Positions 1 through 5,118 of a stretch of 6,593 bases of DNA are shown here, piece after piece. The stretch lies in assembly GCA_013821585.1 (NCBI GenBank), contig JACDGO010000115.1:1-6593 (forward strand). Direction: 5' to 3'. The notes beneath the pieces were generated by a model. The model was not told the DNA's origin and searched no databases. It saw nothing but the letters and a program-made list of their open reading frames with translations. Each line of letters opens with the position of its first letter. The first letter of the stretch is position 1. The stretch is from Sphingomonadaceae bacterium (GTDB lineage Bacteria > Pseudomonadota > Alphaproteobacteria > Sphingomonadales > Sphingomonadaceae). The position numbers and the translations under genes were made by a program.

Positions 1-46
1 ATCCAGTCCGCTTATACTCTTCACGAGCGATATCATCCCAGGCCAT
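1..46 (-). CDS. IS5-family-type transposase, N-terminal 15 codons only
   Basis: The minus-strand ATG at 46-44 opens the peptide MAWDDIAREEYKRTG, cut by the window edge. From memory, many IS5-family transposases (IS427/IS1031-like groups) begin with a short stretch of the type M-[AS]-W-x-[DE]-I-[AT]-R-x-x-Y-x-R-x-G, followed by a DUF4096-like domain and then a DDE catalytic domain. The match covers only this N-terminus, and no catalytic residue is in view. A GGAG motif (56-53, minus strand) lies six bases before the ATG and supports this start. Its position behind an apparent IS terminus agrees with the assignment. Because only 15 residues are visible, another transposase type with a similar N-terminus cannot be excluded. 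Confidence 0.6.
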   Translation of the reverse strand, partial: MAWDDIAREEYKRTG

Positions 47-102
47 GTGGTTCTCCAGCTTCTCGACAAAGATGGCTGAATCACAAACCTATGATATCGC
101 TC
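25..102. repeat. 12-bp inverted repeat bracketing the transposase start
   Basis: GAGCGATATCAT at 25-36 and ATGATATCGCTC at 91-102 are perfect reverse complements separated by 54 bases. The loop holds the transposase ribosome binding site and start codon. One arm lies in the leader and the other in codons 4 to 8 of the transposase. On the minus-strand RNA the stem could be lengthened by AGG pairing with CCT across a three-base bulge. The pairing is seen directly; a regulatory role is inferred. Confidence 0.55.
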
Positions 103-115
103 AACTACTTTCCGT

Positions 116-385
116 TCAGGCTCTGAGATAGCTTAGGATTGTGCGCAGCCGCTGCTGACCATCGACGACCTCGCGAAGAGAGGTTTTGGTCATCACGTTT
201 AGCTTCTGCCGGATGAAAAACTTCGGGATCGGCTTGCCTCGGATGATGGTGTCCATGAGGTAGCTCTTGGCCTTGTCGCTCCACACACCCCGGCGCTGAA
301 AGAATGGGTTGAGCTCGAGCTGCTTTTGCCGCTCCCACTCGATAAAGTCGTTGATGCTGTAGGCTCTTGAGTCGAAACTTTTCAT
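116..385 (-). pseudogene. DUF262 (GmrSD N-terminal, ParB-like nuclease fold) gene, truncated by IS
   Basis: This is the N-terminal part of a DUF262 protein. The family has a ParB/sulfiredoxin-like nuclease fold and occurs in GmrSD-type restriction of modified DNA and in related defence proteins. The 89-residue stub contains the family hallmarks: Q30-R31-x-x-V34-W35, then SYLMDTIIRG at 41-50, PIP at 52-54, and the signature D75-G-Q-Q-R-L80. Intact members usually run several hundred residues, so most of the protein is missing. The frame runs into the IS terminus at 123. Codon AGA spans the junction, GCC comes from the IS, and the IS also supplies the TGA stop. The ATG at 385-383 is preferred because the domain begins shortly after it and GGGGGCG lies just upstream; an in-frame GTG at 415 is the alternative. 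Codons such as TTT, AAA, AGA and TTG are used freely, unlike in the neighbouring genes, which suggests horizontal acquisition. It probably no longer functions. Confidence 0.82.
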
Positions 386-492
386 TTCGCGCCCCCGCTG
401 CGCAGTGTGCGCCACATCTTACGGCAGGCCTACATCAAGGCAAGGGCTCGAGCCGTGGGTATGCGAAGTACAATAACGCCAAATAAATTTTC

Positions 493-507
493 GTTCCACT
501 CTTGTTC
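493..507 (+). promoter_or_regulatory. LexA (SOS) box of recA
   Basis: The sequence GTTC-CACTCTT-GTTC is an exact match to the GTTC-N7-GTTC direct-repeat operator of alphaproteobacterial LexA. It lies 77 bases before the recA start codon and its right half falls in the probable -35 hexamer, a good place for repression. It predicts DNA-damage induction of recA. It is also about 108 bases upstream of the divergent DUF262 start, so an effect on that gene is possible but not shown. Confidence 0.85.
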
Positions 508-530
508 TGTAGGAACAAATCAGATACATG
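502..530 (+). promoter_or_regulatory. probable recA promoter with overlapping palindrome
   Basis: TTGTTC at 502-507 is a reasonable -35 element. Seventeen bases later TACATG at 525-530 is a weak -10 candidate, and GATACA at 523-528 is an alternative with a 15-base spacer. The -35 hexamer is also the left arm of a perfect palindrome, TTGTTC-TGTAG-GAACAA (502-518), which shares its GTTC with the LexA box. Transcription would start near 535-540, leaving a leader of about 45-50 bases before recA. The -10 choice is uncertain. Confidence 0.5.
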
Positions 531-584
531 GCCCCGTGAGGCGCGTTGACGCGATGCGCGGATCGGCTACGAGGGAGCGGACCA

Positions 585-1673
585 ATGGCGGTGCAATTGA
601 AGGTGATCGGTTCGGACATGGCGACGGCTGCGGACAAGGGCGGAGCGGGAACCGAGCGCACGCGCGCGCTCGAGGCGGCGCTCGCGCAGATCGATCGCGC
701 GTTCGGCAAGGGCTCGGCGATGAAGCTGGGTTCGCGGGATAAGATGGAGATCGAGGCGGTCTCGACCGGATCGCTCGGGCTCGACATCGCGCTCGGCATC
801 GGTGGCCTGCCGCGCGGCCGGGTGGTCGAGATTTTCGGGCCGGAAAGCTCGGGCAAGACGACGCTTGCGCTGCACGCGATCGCCGAGGCGCAAAAGATCG
901 GCGGCACCGCCGCGTTCATCGACGCCGAGCATGCGCTCGATCCCGGTTACGCCAAGAAGCTGGGCGTCGACATCGACGAGATGATCGTCTCGCAGCCCGA
1001 TACCGGCGAGCAGGCGCTCGAGATCGCCGACACGCTCGTCCGCTCGAACGCGGTCGACGTGCTGGTGATCGACTCGGTCGCCGCGCTCGTCCCGCGCGCC
1101 GAGATCGAGGGCGAGATGGGCGACAGCCATGTGGGCTTGCAGGCGCGCTTGATGAGTCAGGCGCTCAGGAAGATCACCGGCTCGATCAGCCGCTCGCGCT
1201 GCACCGTCATCTTCATCAACCAGATTCGCATGAAGATCGGCGTGATGTACGGCTCACCCGAAACGACGAGCGGCGGCAATGCGCTGAAGTTCTATGCGAG
1301 CGTCCGCCTCGACATCCGCCGCACCGGGCAGATCAAGGAGCGCGACGATATCGTCGGCAACACCACCCGCGTGAAGGTCGTCAAGAACAAGGTCGCGCCG
1401 CCGTTCAAGCAGGTCGAATTCGACATCATGTACGGCGAGGGCATTTCGAAGACCGGCGAGATTCTCGACCTCGGCGTCAAGGCCGGGCTCGTCGAGAAGT
1501 CGGGCGCGTGGTTCAGCTATGACAGCATCCGCATCGGTCAGGGCCGCGAGAATTCGAAGCTTTATCTCAAGGAGAATCCCGAAGTCGCCGACCGCCTCGA
1601 ACGCGCGATCCGCGGCAAGACCGAGGACGTCGCCGAGGCGCTGATGGCCGGCCCCGACGCGGACGACGACTAG
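585..1673 (+). CDS. recA: recombinase RecA
   Basis: RecA forms the ATP-dependent filament on single-stranded DNA that drives homologous strand exchange and stimulates LexA self-cleavage. The 362-residue product has normal family length. Visible landmarks are Walker A GPESSGKT at 85-92, the DAEHALD segment at 113-119 with the catalytic glutamate E115, Walker B VLVIDS at 159-164, the loop L1 region [10 protein letters not shown] at 175-184, the loop L2 region from N212 through the [12 protein letters not shown] stretch, and the usual acidic tail (DADDD). The ATG at 585 is chosen because GAGGGAG at 571-577 is a well-placed ribosome binding site and sphingomonad RecA proteins, as I recall them, begin in the same way (M-A-x-Q-L-K-V-I). 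An in-frame TTG at 546 would add 13 unlikely residues. Control is by the LexA box upstream. No recX follows; the next gene is unrelated. The gene looks intact. Confidence 0.98.
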   Translation: MAVQLKVIGSDMATAADKGGAGTERTRALEAALAQIDRAFGKGSAMKLGSRDKMEIEAVSTGSLGLDIALGIGGLPRGRVVEIFGPESSGKTTLALHAIAEAQKIGGTAAFIDAEHALDPGYAKKLGVDIDEMIVSQPDTGEQALEIADTLVRSNAVDVLVIDSVAALVPRAEIEGEMGDSHVGLQARLMSQALRKITGSISRSRCTVIFINQIRMKIGVMYGSPETTSGGNALKFYASVRLDIRRTGQIKERDDIVGNTTRVKVVKNKVAPPFKQVEFDIMYGEGISKTGEILDLGVKAGLVEKSGAWFSYDSIRIGQGRENSKLYLKENPEVADRLERAIRGKTEDVAEALMAGPDADDD

Positions 1674-1690
1674 AGAGATCCGGCGGGGGC

Positions 1691-1704
1691 GGCGATCCGT
1701 CGCC
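1691..1704 (+). terminator. small hairpin just after recA, possible terminator
   Basis: GGCGA-TCCG-TCGCC forms a 5-bp stem with a 4-base loop 18 bases after the recA stop, flanked by GCGG and CCGC that could extend it with an internal gap. There is no T-tract, so it is not a classical intrinsic terminator. Confidence 0.2.
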
Positions 1705-1720
1705 ATCCGCCGAACACCCG

Positions 1721-1789
1721 CCGTTCGTCCTCGGGCCGGTTTGGGGGATGCGTGCACGGCGTCCCCTCGACTTGGCCCGGGACGAACGG
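1721..1789. repeat. nested inverted repeat, sphingomonad REP-like element
   Basis: The outer arms are CCGTTCGTCCTCGGGCC (1721-1737) and GGCCCGGGACGAACGG (1774-1789). They pair over 16 bp with a single bulged T. Inside, GGGGATGC (1744-1751) and GCGTCCCC (1759-1766) form an 8-bp stem with one G-U pair and a 7-base loop. The edge motif CGTTCGT...ACGAACG, with CTCGACTT inside, resembles a dispersed repeat I recall from sphingomonad genomes (core CGTTCGTGTCGAG); this is recall, not a search. The right arm ends two bases before the AGGA that serves the next gene, so the structure could terminate recA mRNA, protect its 3' end, or modulate translation of the VOC gene. It has no T-tract. Confidence 0.6.
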
Positions 1790-1802
1790 ATAGGATGCGC
1801 TG

Positions 1803-2150
1803 ATGACCGATGCCCGTCTCAACTATGTCGAACTGCCGGTCGGTGACGCCGGCGCCTCCGCGCACTTCTTCGAAGCCGCGTTCGGCTGGTCGCTGACCGC
1901 GTTCGGCCCGACCTATGCCGCGACGACCACCGGCGACGTCGATGTCGGTCTTCAGGGCGAGGCCGCCGAGGCGACCGCCGCGCCGCTGCCGGTGATCCAC
2001 GTCGGCGACCTCGACGCCGTTCATGCCGCGGTTGTGGCGGCGAGCGGCGTGATCACGCGCGCGCCGTTCGACTTTCCCGGCGGCCGCCGCTTCCATTTCC
2101 GCGAGCCCGGCGGCTGCGAACTCGCGGCGTGGACGCAAAGCCCGCATTGA
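1803..2150 (+). CDS. VOC family (glyoxalase/bleomycin-resistance fold) protein
   Basis: This 115-residue protein is a single vicinal-oxygen-chelate domain. It opens with the typical strand and helix NYVELPVGD...FFEAAFGW (7-29) and closes with the FPGGRRFHF and EPGGCELAAW segments (91-110). Candidate metal-side residues are E10, H66 and E106. E10 replaces the histidine often found in the first strand, so metal binding and catalysis are uncertain. Family members include dioxygenases, glyoxalase I, resistance proteins and non-catalytic binding proteins, and the substrate cannot be told from sequence. The ATG at 1803 follows AGGA at 1792-1795 at a good distance. It is the first gene of a four-gene coupled set, and its end overlaps the ureohydrolase gene. 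The region immediately upstream is the nested inverted repeat, so a promoter, if any, must lie within or beyond it; transcription may also read through from recA. Confidence 0.85.
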   Translation: MTDARLNYVELPVGDAGASAHFFEAAFGWSLTAFGPTYAATTTGDVDVGLQGEAAEATAAPLPVIHVGDLDAVHAAVVAASGVITRAPFDFPGGRRFHFREPGGCELAAWTQSPH

Positions 2151-2971
2151 GCGCGCGGGACCGCCCGCGCGTTCGCCTGATCGGCGCGCCGACCGACATC
2201 CACAGCTCGTTCCTGCGCGGCCCCGCCGCCGCGCCCTCCGCGATCCGCGCGGCATTGGCGAGCGAACACGGCAATGCGGCGGCCGAGTCGGGCATCGAGC
2301 TCGGCATCGACGTGATGCTCGACGACGCGGGCGACCTGCCGCTGACCGAAGGGCCGGGCGACGACGCACTGATCGAGGCGGCGGTCGCGAAAGCGGCGGG
2401 CGAGGGGACGCTGCCGCTCGTCCTCGGCGGCGACCATTCGATCAGCGTCCCTGTCGTCGCGGCGCTCGCCGCGCTTCACGGGCCGCTCGATATCCTCCAC
2501 TTCGACGCGCATCCCGACCTCTACGACAATTTCGGCGGCGACCCGCGCAGTCACGCCTCGCCCTTCGCGCGCGTCATGGAAGCGGGCCACGCCCGCCGCC
2601 TCGTCCAGATCGGCATCCGCACGATGAACCGCCATTGCCGCGAACAGGCCGCGCGCTTCGGCGTCGAGGCGATCGAGATGCGCGACTTCACGGTCGGACG
2701 CGTTCCCGAGCTCGCGGGGCCGCTCTATCTCAGCATCGACATCGACGGCTTCGACCCGGCCTGCGCGCCGGGCGTCTCGCATCCCGAACCCGGGGGGCTG
2801 ACGGTGCGCGAGGTGCTCGCCGCGCTCGAGCGCCAGACCGCACCGCTGGTGGGAGCCGACATCGTCGAACTCAATCCCTCGCGAGACCCCTCGGGCATCA
2901 CCGCAATCCTCGCCGCCAAGCTGGTCAAGGAGATCGCGTCGCTCTACGTTCGCAACGGGAGGGCCGCATGA
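2129..2971 (+). CDS. arginase/agmatinase-family ureohydrolase (plant-arginase-like)
   Basis: Ureohydrolases are cytosolic binuclear-manganese enzymes that hydrolyse guanidino compounds such as arginine, agmatine or guanidinobutyrate. All metal-site motifs are present: GGDHS with H103, DAHPD with D126, H128 and D130, and SIDIDGFDP with D204 and D206. The 280-residue length is normal. The segments SHASPFARVMEAGHARRL (141-158), with VQIGIRTMNR after it, and GVSHPEPGGL (215-224) closely resemble what I recall of plant arginases, a clade sequence-related to bacterial agmatinases. Arginase versus agmatinase activity therefore cannot be settled here. The GTG start at 2129 overlaps the VOC gene by 22 bases and lacks a clear ribosome binding site. 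A TTG at 2147, overlapping the VOC stop as ATTGA, is a real alternative. Either would be translationally coupled. The stop overlaps the next gene's start as ATGA. Confidence 0.92.
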   Translation: MDAKPALSARDRPRVRLIGAPTDIHSSFLRGPAAAPSAIRAALASEHGNAAAESGIELGIDVMLDDAGDLPLTEGPGDDALIEAAVAKAAGEGTLPLVLGGDHSISVPVVAALAALHGPLDILHFDAHPDLYDNFGGDPRSHASPFARVMEAGHARRLVQIGIRTMNRHCREQAARFGVEAIEMRDFTVGRVPELAGPLYLSIDIDGFDPACAPGVSHPEPGGLTVREVLAALERQTAPLVGADIVELNPSRDPSGITAILAAKLVKEIASLYVRNGRAA

Positions 2972-3594
2972 CCGTCATCGTCCATCATCTCGAAAACTCG
3001 CGGTCGCAGCGCGTGCTGTGGCTGCTCGAGGAGCTTGGCCTGCCATACGAAGTAAGGCGCTACGAGCGGAACAAGGTTACGATGCTCGCGCCACCCGAGC
3101 TCAAACGCGTCCATCCGCTCGGCAAGTCGCCTGTCATCGACGATGGCGGCCAAGTGATCGCCGAGACTGGCGCGATCGTCGAATATCTCGTCGAAAAGGC
3201 GGACGGAACGCTCGGTCCGCCTTCGGATCGCAAGGGGGCGCTGCGCTATCGCCAGTTCATGCATTATGCCGAAGGTTCGCTGATGCCGCCGCTGCTCTTG
3301 AAGCTCGCGCTCGGCCGCGTGCCGCTGTTCGGCAAGCGCGCGCAAAAGCGCATCCAGCCGATGATCGACGTGCATCTCGACTGGCTCGAAACCGAGCTGG
3401 CGGGCCGCGACTGGTTCGCGGGCGACGCCTTCACCGCCGCCGACGTGATGATGAGCTTTCCTTTGGAGGCCGCGCGCGCCCGCGCCGGTCTCGACGCTGG
3501 CCGCCCGAAGCTCGCGCAATGGCTCGCGCGCATCCACGCACGGCCTGCCTTTCAAGCGGCGCTGACGGCCGGCGGGCCGTACGCTTACGCATGA
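2968..3594 (+). CDS. glutathione S-transferase, GTT1-like
   Basis: The 208-residue protein has the two-domain layout of cytosolic glutathione S-transferases, which conjugate glutathione to electrophiles or act as glutathione-dependent peroxidases. The thioredoxin-like N-domain (about 1-80) carries the SRSQRVLWLLEELGLPYEV stretch (11-29) with a candidate catalytic serine S11 or S13, the cis-proline P55 in GKSP, and the glutathione-contacting E66-T67. The helical C-domain carries the FAGDAFTAADVMMSFPLE segment with the conserved D159 of the N-capping box. The HHLENSRSQRVLWLLEELGLPYE opening and APPELKRVHPLGKSP read like the fungal and proteobacterial GTT1-like subgroup. GGGAGGG at 2957-2963 is a strong ribosome binding site five bases ahead of the ATG. 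The gene is joined to both neighbours by ATGA overlaps, so it is likely co-translated with them. Confidence 0.94.
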   Translation: MTVIVHHLENSRSQRVLWLLEELGLPYEVRRYERNKVTMLAPPELKRVHPLGKSPVIDDGGQVIAETGAIVEYLVEKADGTLGPPSDRKGALRYRQFMHYAEGSLMPPLLLKLALGRVPLFGKRAQKRIQPMIDVHLDWLETELAGRDWFAGDAFTAADVMMSFPLEAARARAGLDAGRPKLAQWLARIHARPAFQAALTAGGPYAYA

Positions 3595-4829
3595 CGCGCC
3601 GCGACCTTCTCGCCTCGGGCGTCGCGGCGGGCGCGTTGAGCCTCGCGTCCTGGGCCGCCTGGGCCGCCGCGCCCGAGCTGAAGCCCATCACTGGCGGCAT
3701 CGTCCCGATCGGCCGCGCCGAGCGCGCGGCGCGGCTTGGGAAGGCGCGCGCGATAATGCGCGCCAACGATATCGGCGCGATCCTGATCGAGCCGGGCGCG
3801 AGCATGGTCTATTTCACCGGCGTGCGCTGGCACCGCAGCGAGCGGCTCACCGCCGCGATCCTGCCGGTCGAAGGCGACCCCTGCATCGTCACGCCGTTCT
3901 TCGAGGAGCCGTCGGTGCGCGAAACGCTCGGCGTCCCCGCCGAGGTTCGCGTCTGGCAGGAGGACGAAAGCCCGATCGCGCAGGTCGCGGCGTTCCTCAA
4001 AAGCCGCAAGCTCGACAGGTCGGCGATCGGCATCGAGGAAACGGTGCGCTTCTTCGCGAGCGATGGCCTCGCCGCCGCGCTGTCGAATGCGAGGATAGTT
4101 TCGGCGAACCCGGTCGTGCGCGGCTGCCGCATGATCAAGACGTCGGCCGAGATCGCGCTGATGAAGGCCGCGTCCGACGTCACCATCGCCGCCTATGCGC
4201 ACGCGATCCCGCTCATCGAGGCGGGCATGACCCCCGCCGACATCGGCGGGATGATCGACGCGGCGACGGTCGCGCTCGGTGGCAGCCCGGAGTTCGCGCT
4301 CGTCCTGCTCGGCGAGGCGAGCGCCTATCCGCATGGATCGGGCCAGCCGCAGCATGTCCGCCCGCACGAAATCGTGCTGATGGACTGCGGCTGCACCGTC
4401 GACGGCTATCAGTCGGACATTTCGCGCACCGTCGCGTTCGGCGGGGCCACGGCCGAGCAGCGCAAGGTGTTCGGCGAGGTGCAACAGGGCCAGCGCATCG
4501 CGCTCGCCGCCGCGAAACTTGGCGCGCCCGCCGGATCGGTCGACGACGCGGTGCGGCGTTCCTATGAAGGCCTCGGCTACGGACCGCGCTATCGCCTCCC
4601 CGGCCTGTCGCACCGCACAGGCCACGGCATCGGCATGGACGGCCACGAGCCGGTCAACCTCGTCCACGGCGAGACGACGCGCCTCGCGCCCGGCATGTGC
4701 TTCTCGAACGAGCCCGGCATCTACATTCCGGGCAAGTTCGGCGTGCGGCTCGAGGATTGCTTCCACATGACCGCGGGCGGGCCAATGTGGTTCAGCGAGC
4801 CGCAGCGGTCGATCGAGTGGGCGGGTTGA
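3591..4829 (+). CDS. Tat-exported M24 family metallopeptidase (Xaa-Pro peptidase type)
   Basis: This 412-residue protein is of the pita-bread-fold M24 family, whose members remove N-terminal residues, often next to proline, using two metal ions. The N-terminus reads M-T-R-R-D-L-L-A-S-G followed by an Ala-rich hydrophobic run to about residue 27. That is a twin-arginine signal peptide, with cleavage likely near the AWAAA segment, so a folded enzyme in the periplasm is predicted. Residues about 40-170 form the creatinase-type N-terminal domain and about 180-405 the catalytic domain. All five metal ligands are visible: D265, D276, H345, E374 in SNEPG, and E388 in GVRLED. H352 is a second conserved active-site histidine. 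The ATG overlaps the GST stop as ATGA. An open frame extends upstream through the GST gene, but the Tat signal marks this start. Its exact substrate (dipeptide, Xaa-Pro peptide, or creatinase-like small molecule) cannot be decided. Confidence 0.94.
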   Translation: MTRRDLLASGVAAGALSLASWAAWAAAPELKPITGGIVPIGRAERAARLGKARAIMRANDIGAILIEPGASMVYFTGVRWHRSERLTAAILPVEGDPCIVTPFFEEPSVRETLGVPAEVRVWQEDESPIAQVAAFLKSRKLDRSAIGIEETVRFFASDGLAAALSNARIVSANPVVRGCRMIKTSAEIALMKAASDVTIAAYAHAIPLIEAGMTPADIGGMIDAATVALGGSPEFALVLLGEASAYPHGSGQPQHVRPHEIVLMDCGCTVDGYQSDISRTVAFGGATAEQRKVFGEVQQGQRIALAAAKLGAPAGSVDDAVRRSYEGLGYGPRYRLPGLSHRTGHGIGMDGHEPVNLVHGETTRLAPGMCFSNEPGIYIPGKFGVRLEDCFHMTAGGPMWFSEPQRSIEWAG

Positions 4830-5118
4830 GCGACATCGAAGAAAGGGGACAGCAGTGTGATCTGAGCGAAAGTTGGTGCAATCAGGTCAGGGCGTTGAAC
4901 TTTGGCAGATTGGACTCCGAAGCGGCAATGCCCTTGTTGAGCGTGCATATCATTTGAAGACCCTTCGCACCCCGGAGACGTGGAGTTTTTCGAGCTTGGC
5001 AGAGGCTAATGCTGCATTTTTGCTGGGCCTGTCTCAGTAGAGCGATTTTGTTCAGTCACGACTTAGCAAATAGCTCCTCCTTGAGCCGCCCGCGCCGCTC
5101 CCCTAAGTCCGTTTTGCA
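4830..5118. other. lower-GC intergenic spacer before alaS
   Basis: This 289-base stretch has visibly more A and T than the genes on both sides and no recognised gene, tRNA or confident terminator. It holds GGGGACAG (4844-4851), a short unassigned ORF (4876-5040), and GCTC-CTCCTT-GAGC (5073-5086), a 4-bp hairpin. TTGTTC at 5048-5053 is a -35-like hexamer for alaS, but no convincing -10 follows at the right distance. The composition suggests a decayed insertion or foreign remnant, though no repeat ends or duplicated target could be identified. Confidence 0.5.
4876..5040 (+). other. unassigned short ORF (54 codons), coding status doubtful
   Basis: A frame open from 4861 to the TAG at 5038-5040 could start at GTG 4876 (or TTG 4873). 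It would encode about 54 residues, including ELWQIGLRSGNALVERAYHL and ending AFLLGLSQ. The composition is protein-like, with an amphipathic middle, but there is no ribosome binding site at either start. Third codon positions lack the strong G/C bias of the neighbours. I do not recognise the peptide. It may be the C-terminal remnant of a lost gene, or chance. Confidence 0.15.

Larger units (their letters stand above)
1..123 (-). mobile_element. IS5-family-type insertion sequence, one end (runs off left edge)
   Basis: On the minus strand the element appears to begin at position 123 with GAGCCTGAACGG and to continue leftwards out of the window. Three signs support this. The DUF262 reading frame stops making sense exactly here. 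A transposase-like start follows about 75 bases further in, behind a good ribosome binding site. The triplet next to the terminus (plus-strand TGA at 124-126, TCA on the minus strand) fits the TNA target duplicated by the IS1031 subgroup of IS5, whose ends begin with GAG. Bases 47-123 would be the terminal repeat and leader. The other end and the second copy of the triplet lie outside the window, so the boundary and subgroup are inferred. Confidence 0.62.

Noticed and set aside
541..561. GCGCG-rich inverted repeats in the recA leader as a riboswitch or attenuator
   Set aside because: Short GC-rich self-complementarity is expected by chance at this composition, and no conserved fold is recognisable.
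407..742. Plus-strand 111-codon open frame overlapping the recA start
   Set aside because: It covers the LexA box and promoter and reads recA in the wrong frame.
1254..2369. A 371-codon minus-strand open frame across recA, VOC and ureohydrolase
   Set aside because: It crosses three well-supported plus-strand genes and their spacers and has shadow-like composition.
3585..4766. A 393-codon minus-strand open frame opposite the M24 peptidase
   Set aside because: Low-complexity antisense reading with no recognisable domain; the opposite strand has all five M24 metal ligands.
3018..4829. A 603-codon plus-strand open frame covering the GST region and the M24 peptidase
   Set aside because: The part before 3591 is an Arg-rich out-of-frame reading of the GST gene. 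The Tat signal and the ATGA overlap fix the M24 start at 3591.
4839..4862. GAAAGGGGACAGCAG as the end of an insertion sequence or RAYT-associated repeat
   Set aside because: Only one short motif is visible, with no matching inverted end, duplicated target or transposase.
5002..5023. GCAG...CTGC followed by ATTTTT as an intrinsic terminator of the operon
   Set aside because: The stem is only 4 bp with a 9-base loop, too weak to call.
5010..5087. Perfect AAGGAGG on the minus strand before alaS as the ribosome binding site of a small minus-strand gene
   Set aside because: The nearest usable starts give peptides of only about 5 to 17 codons, with poor spacing for the longer one.
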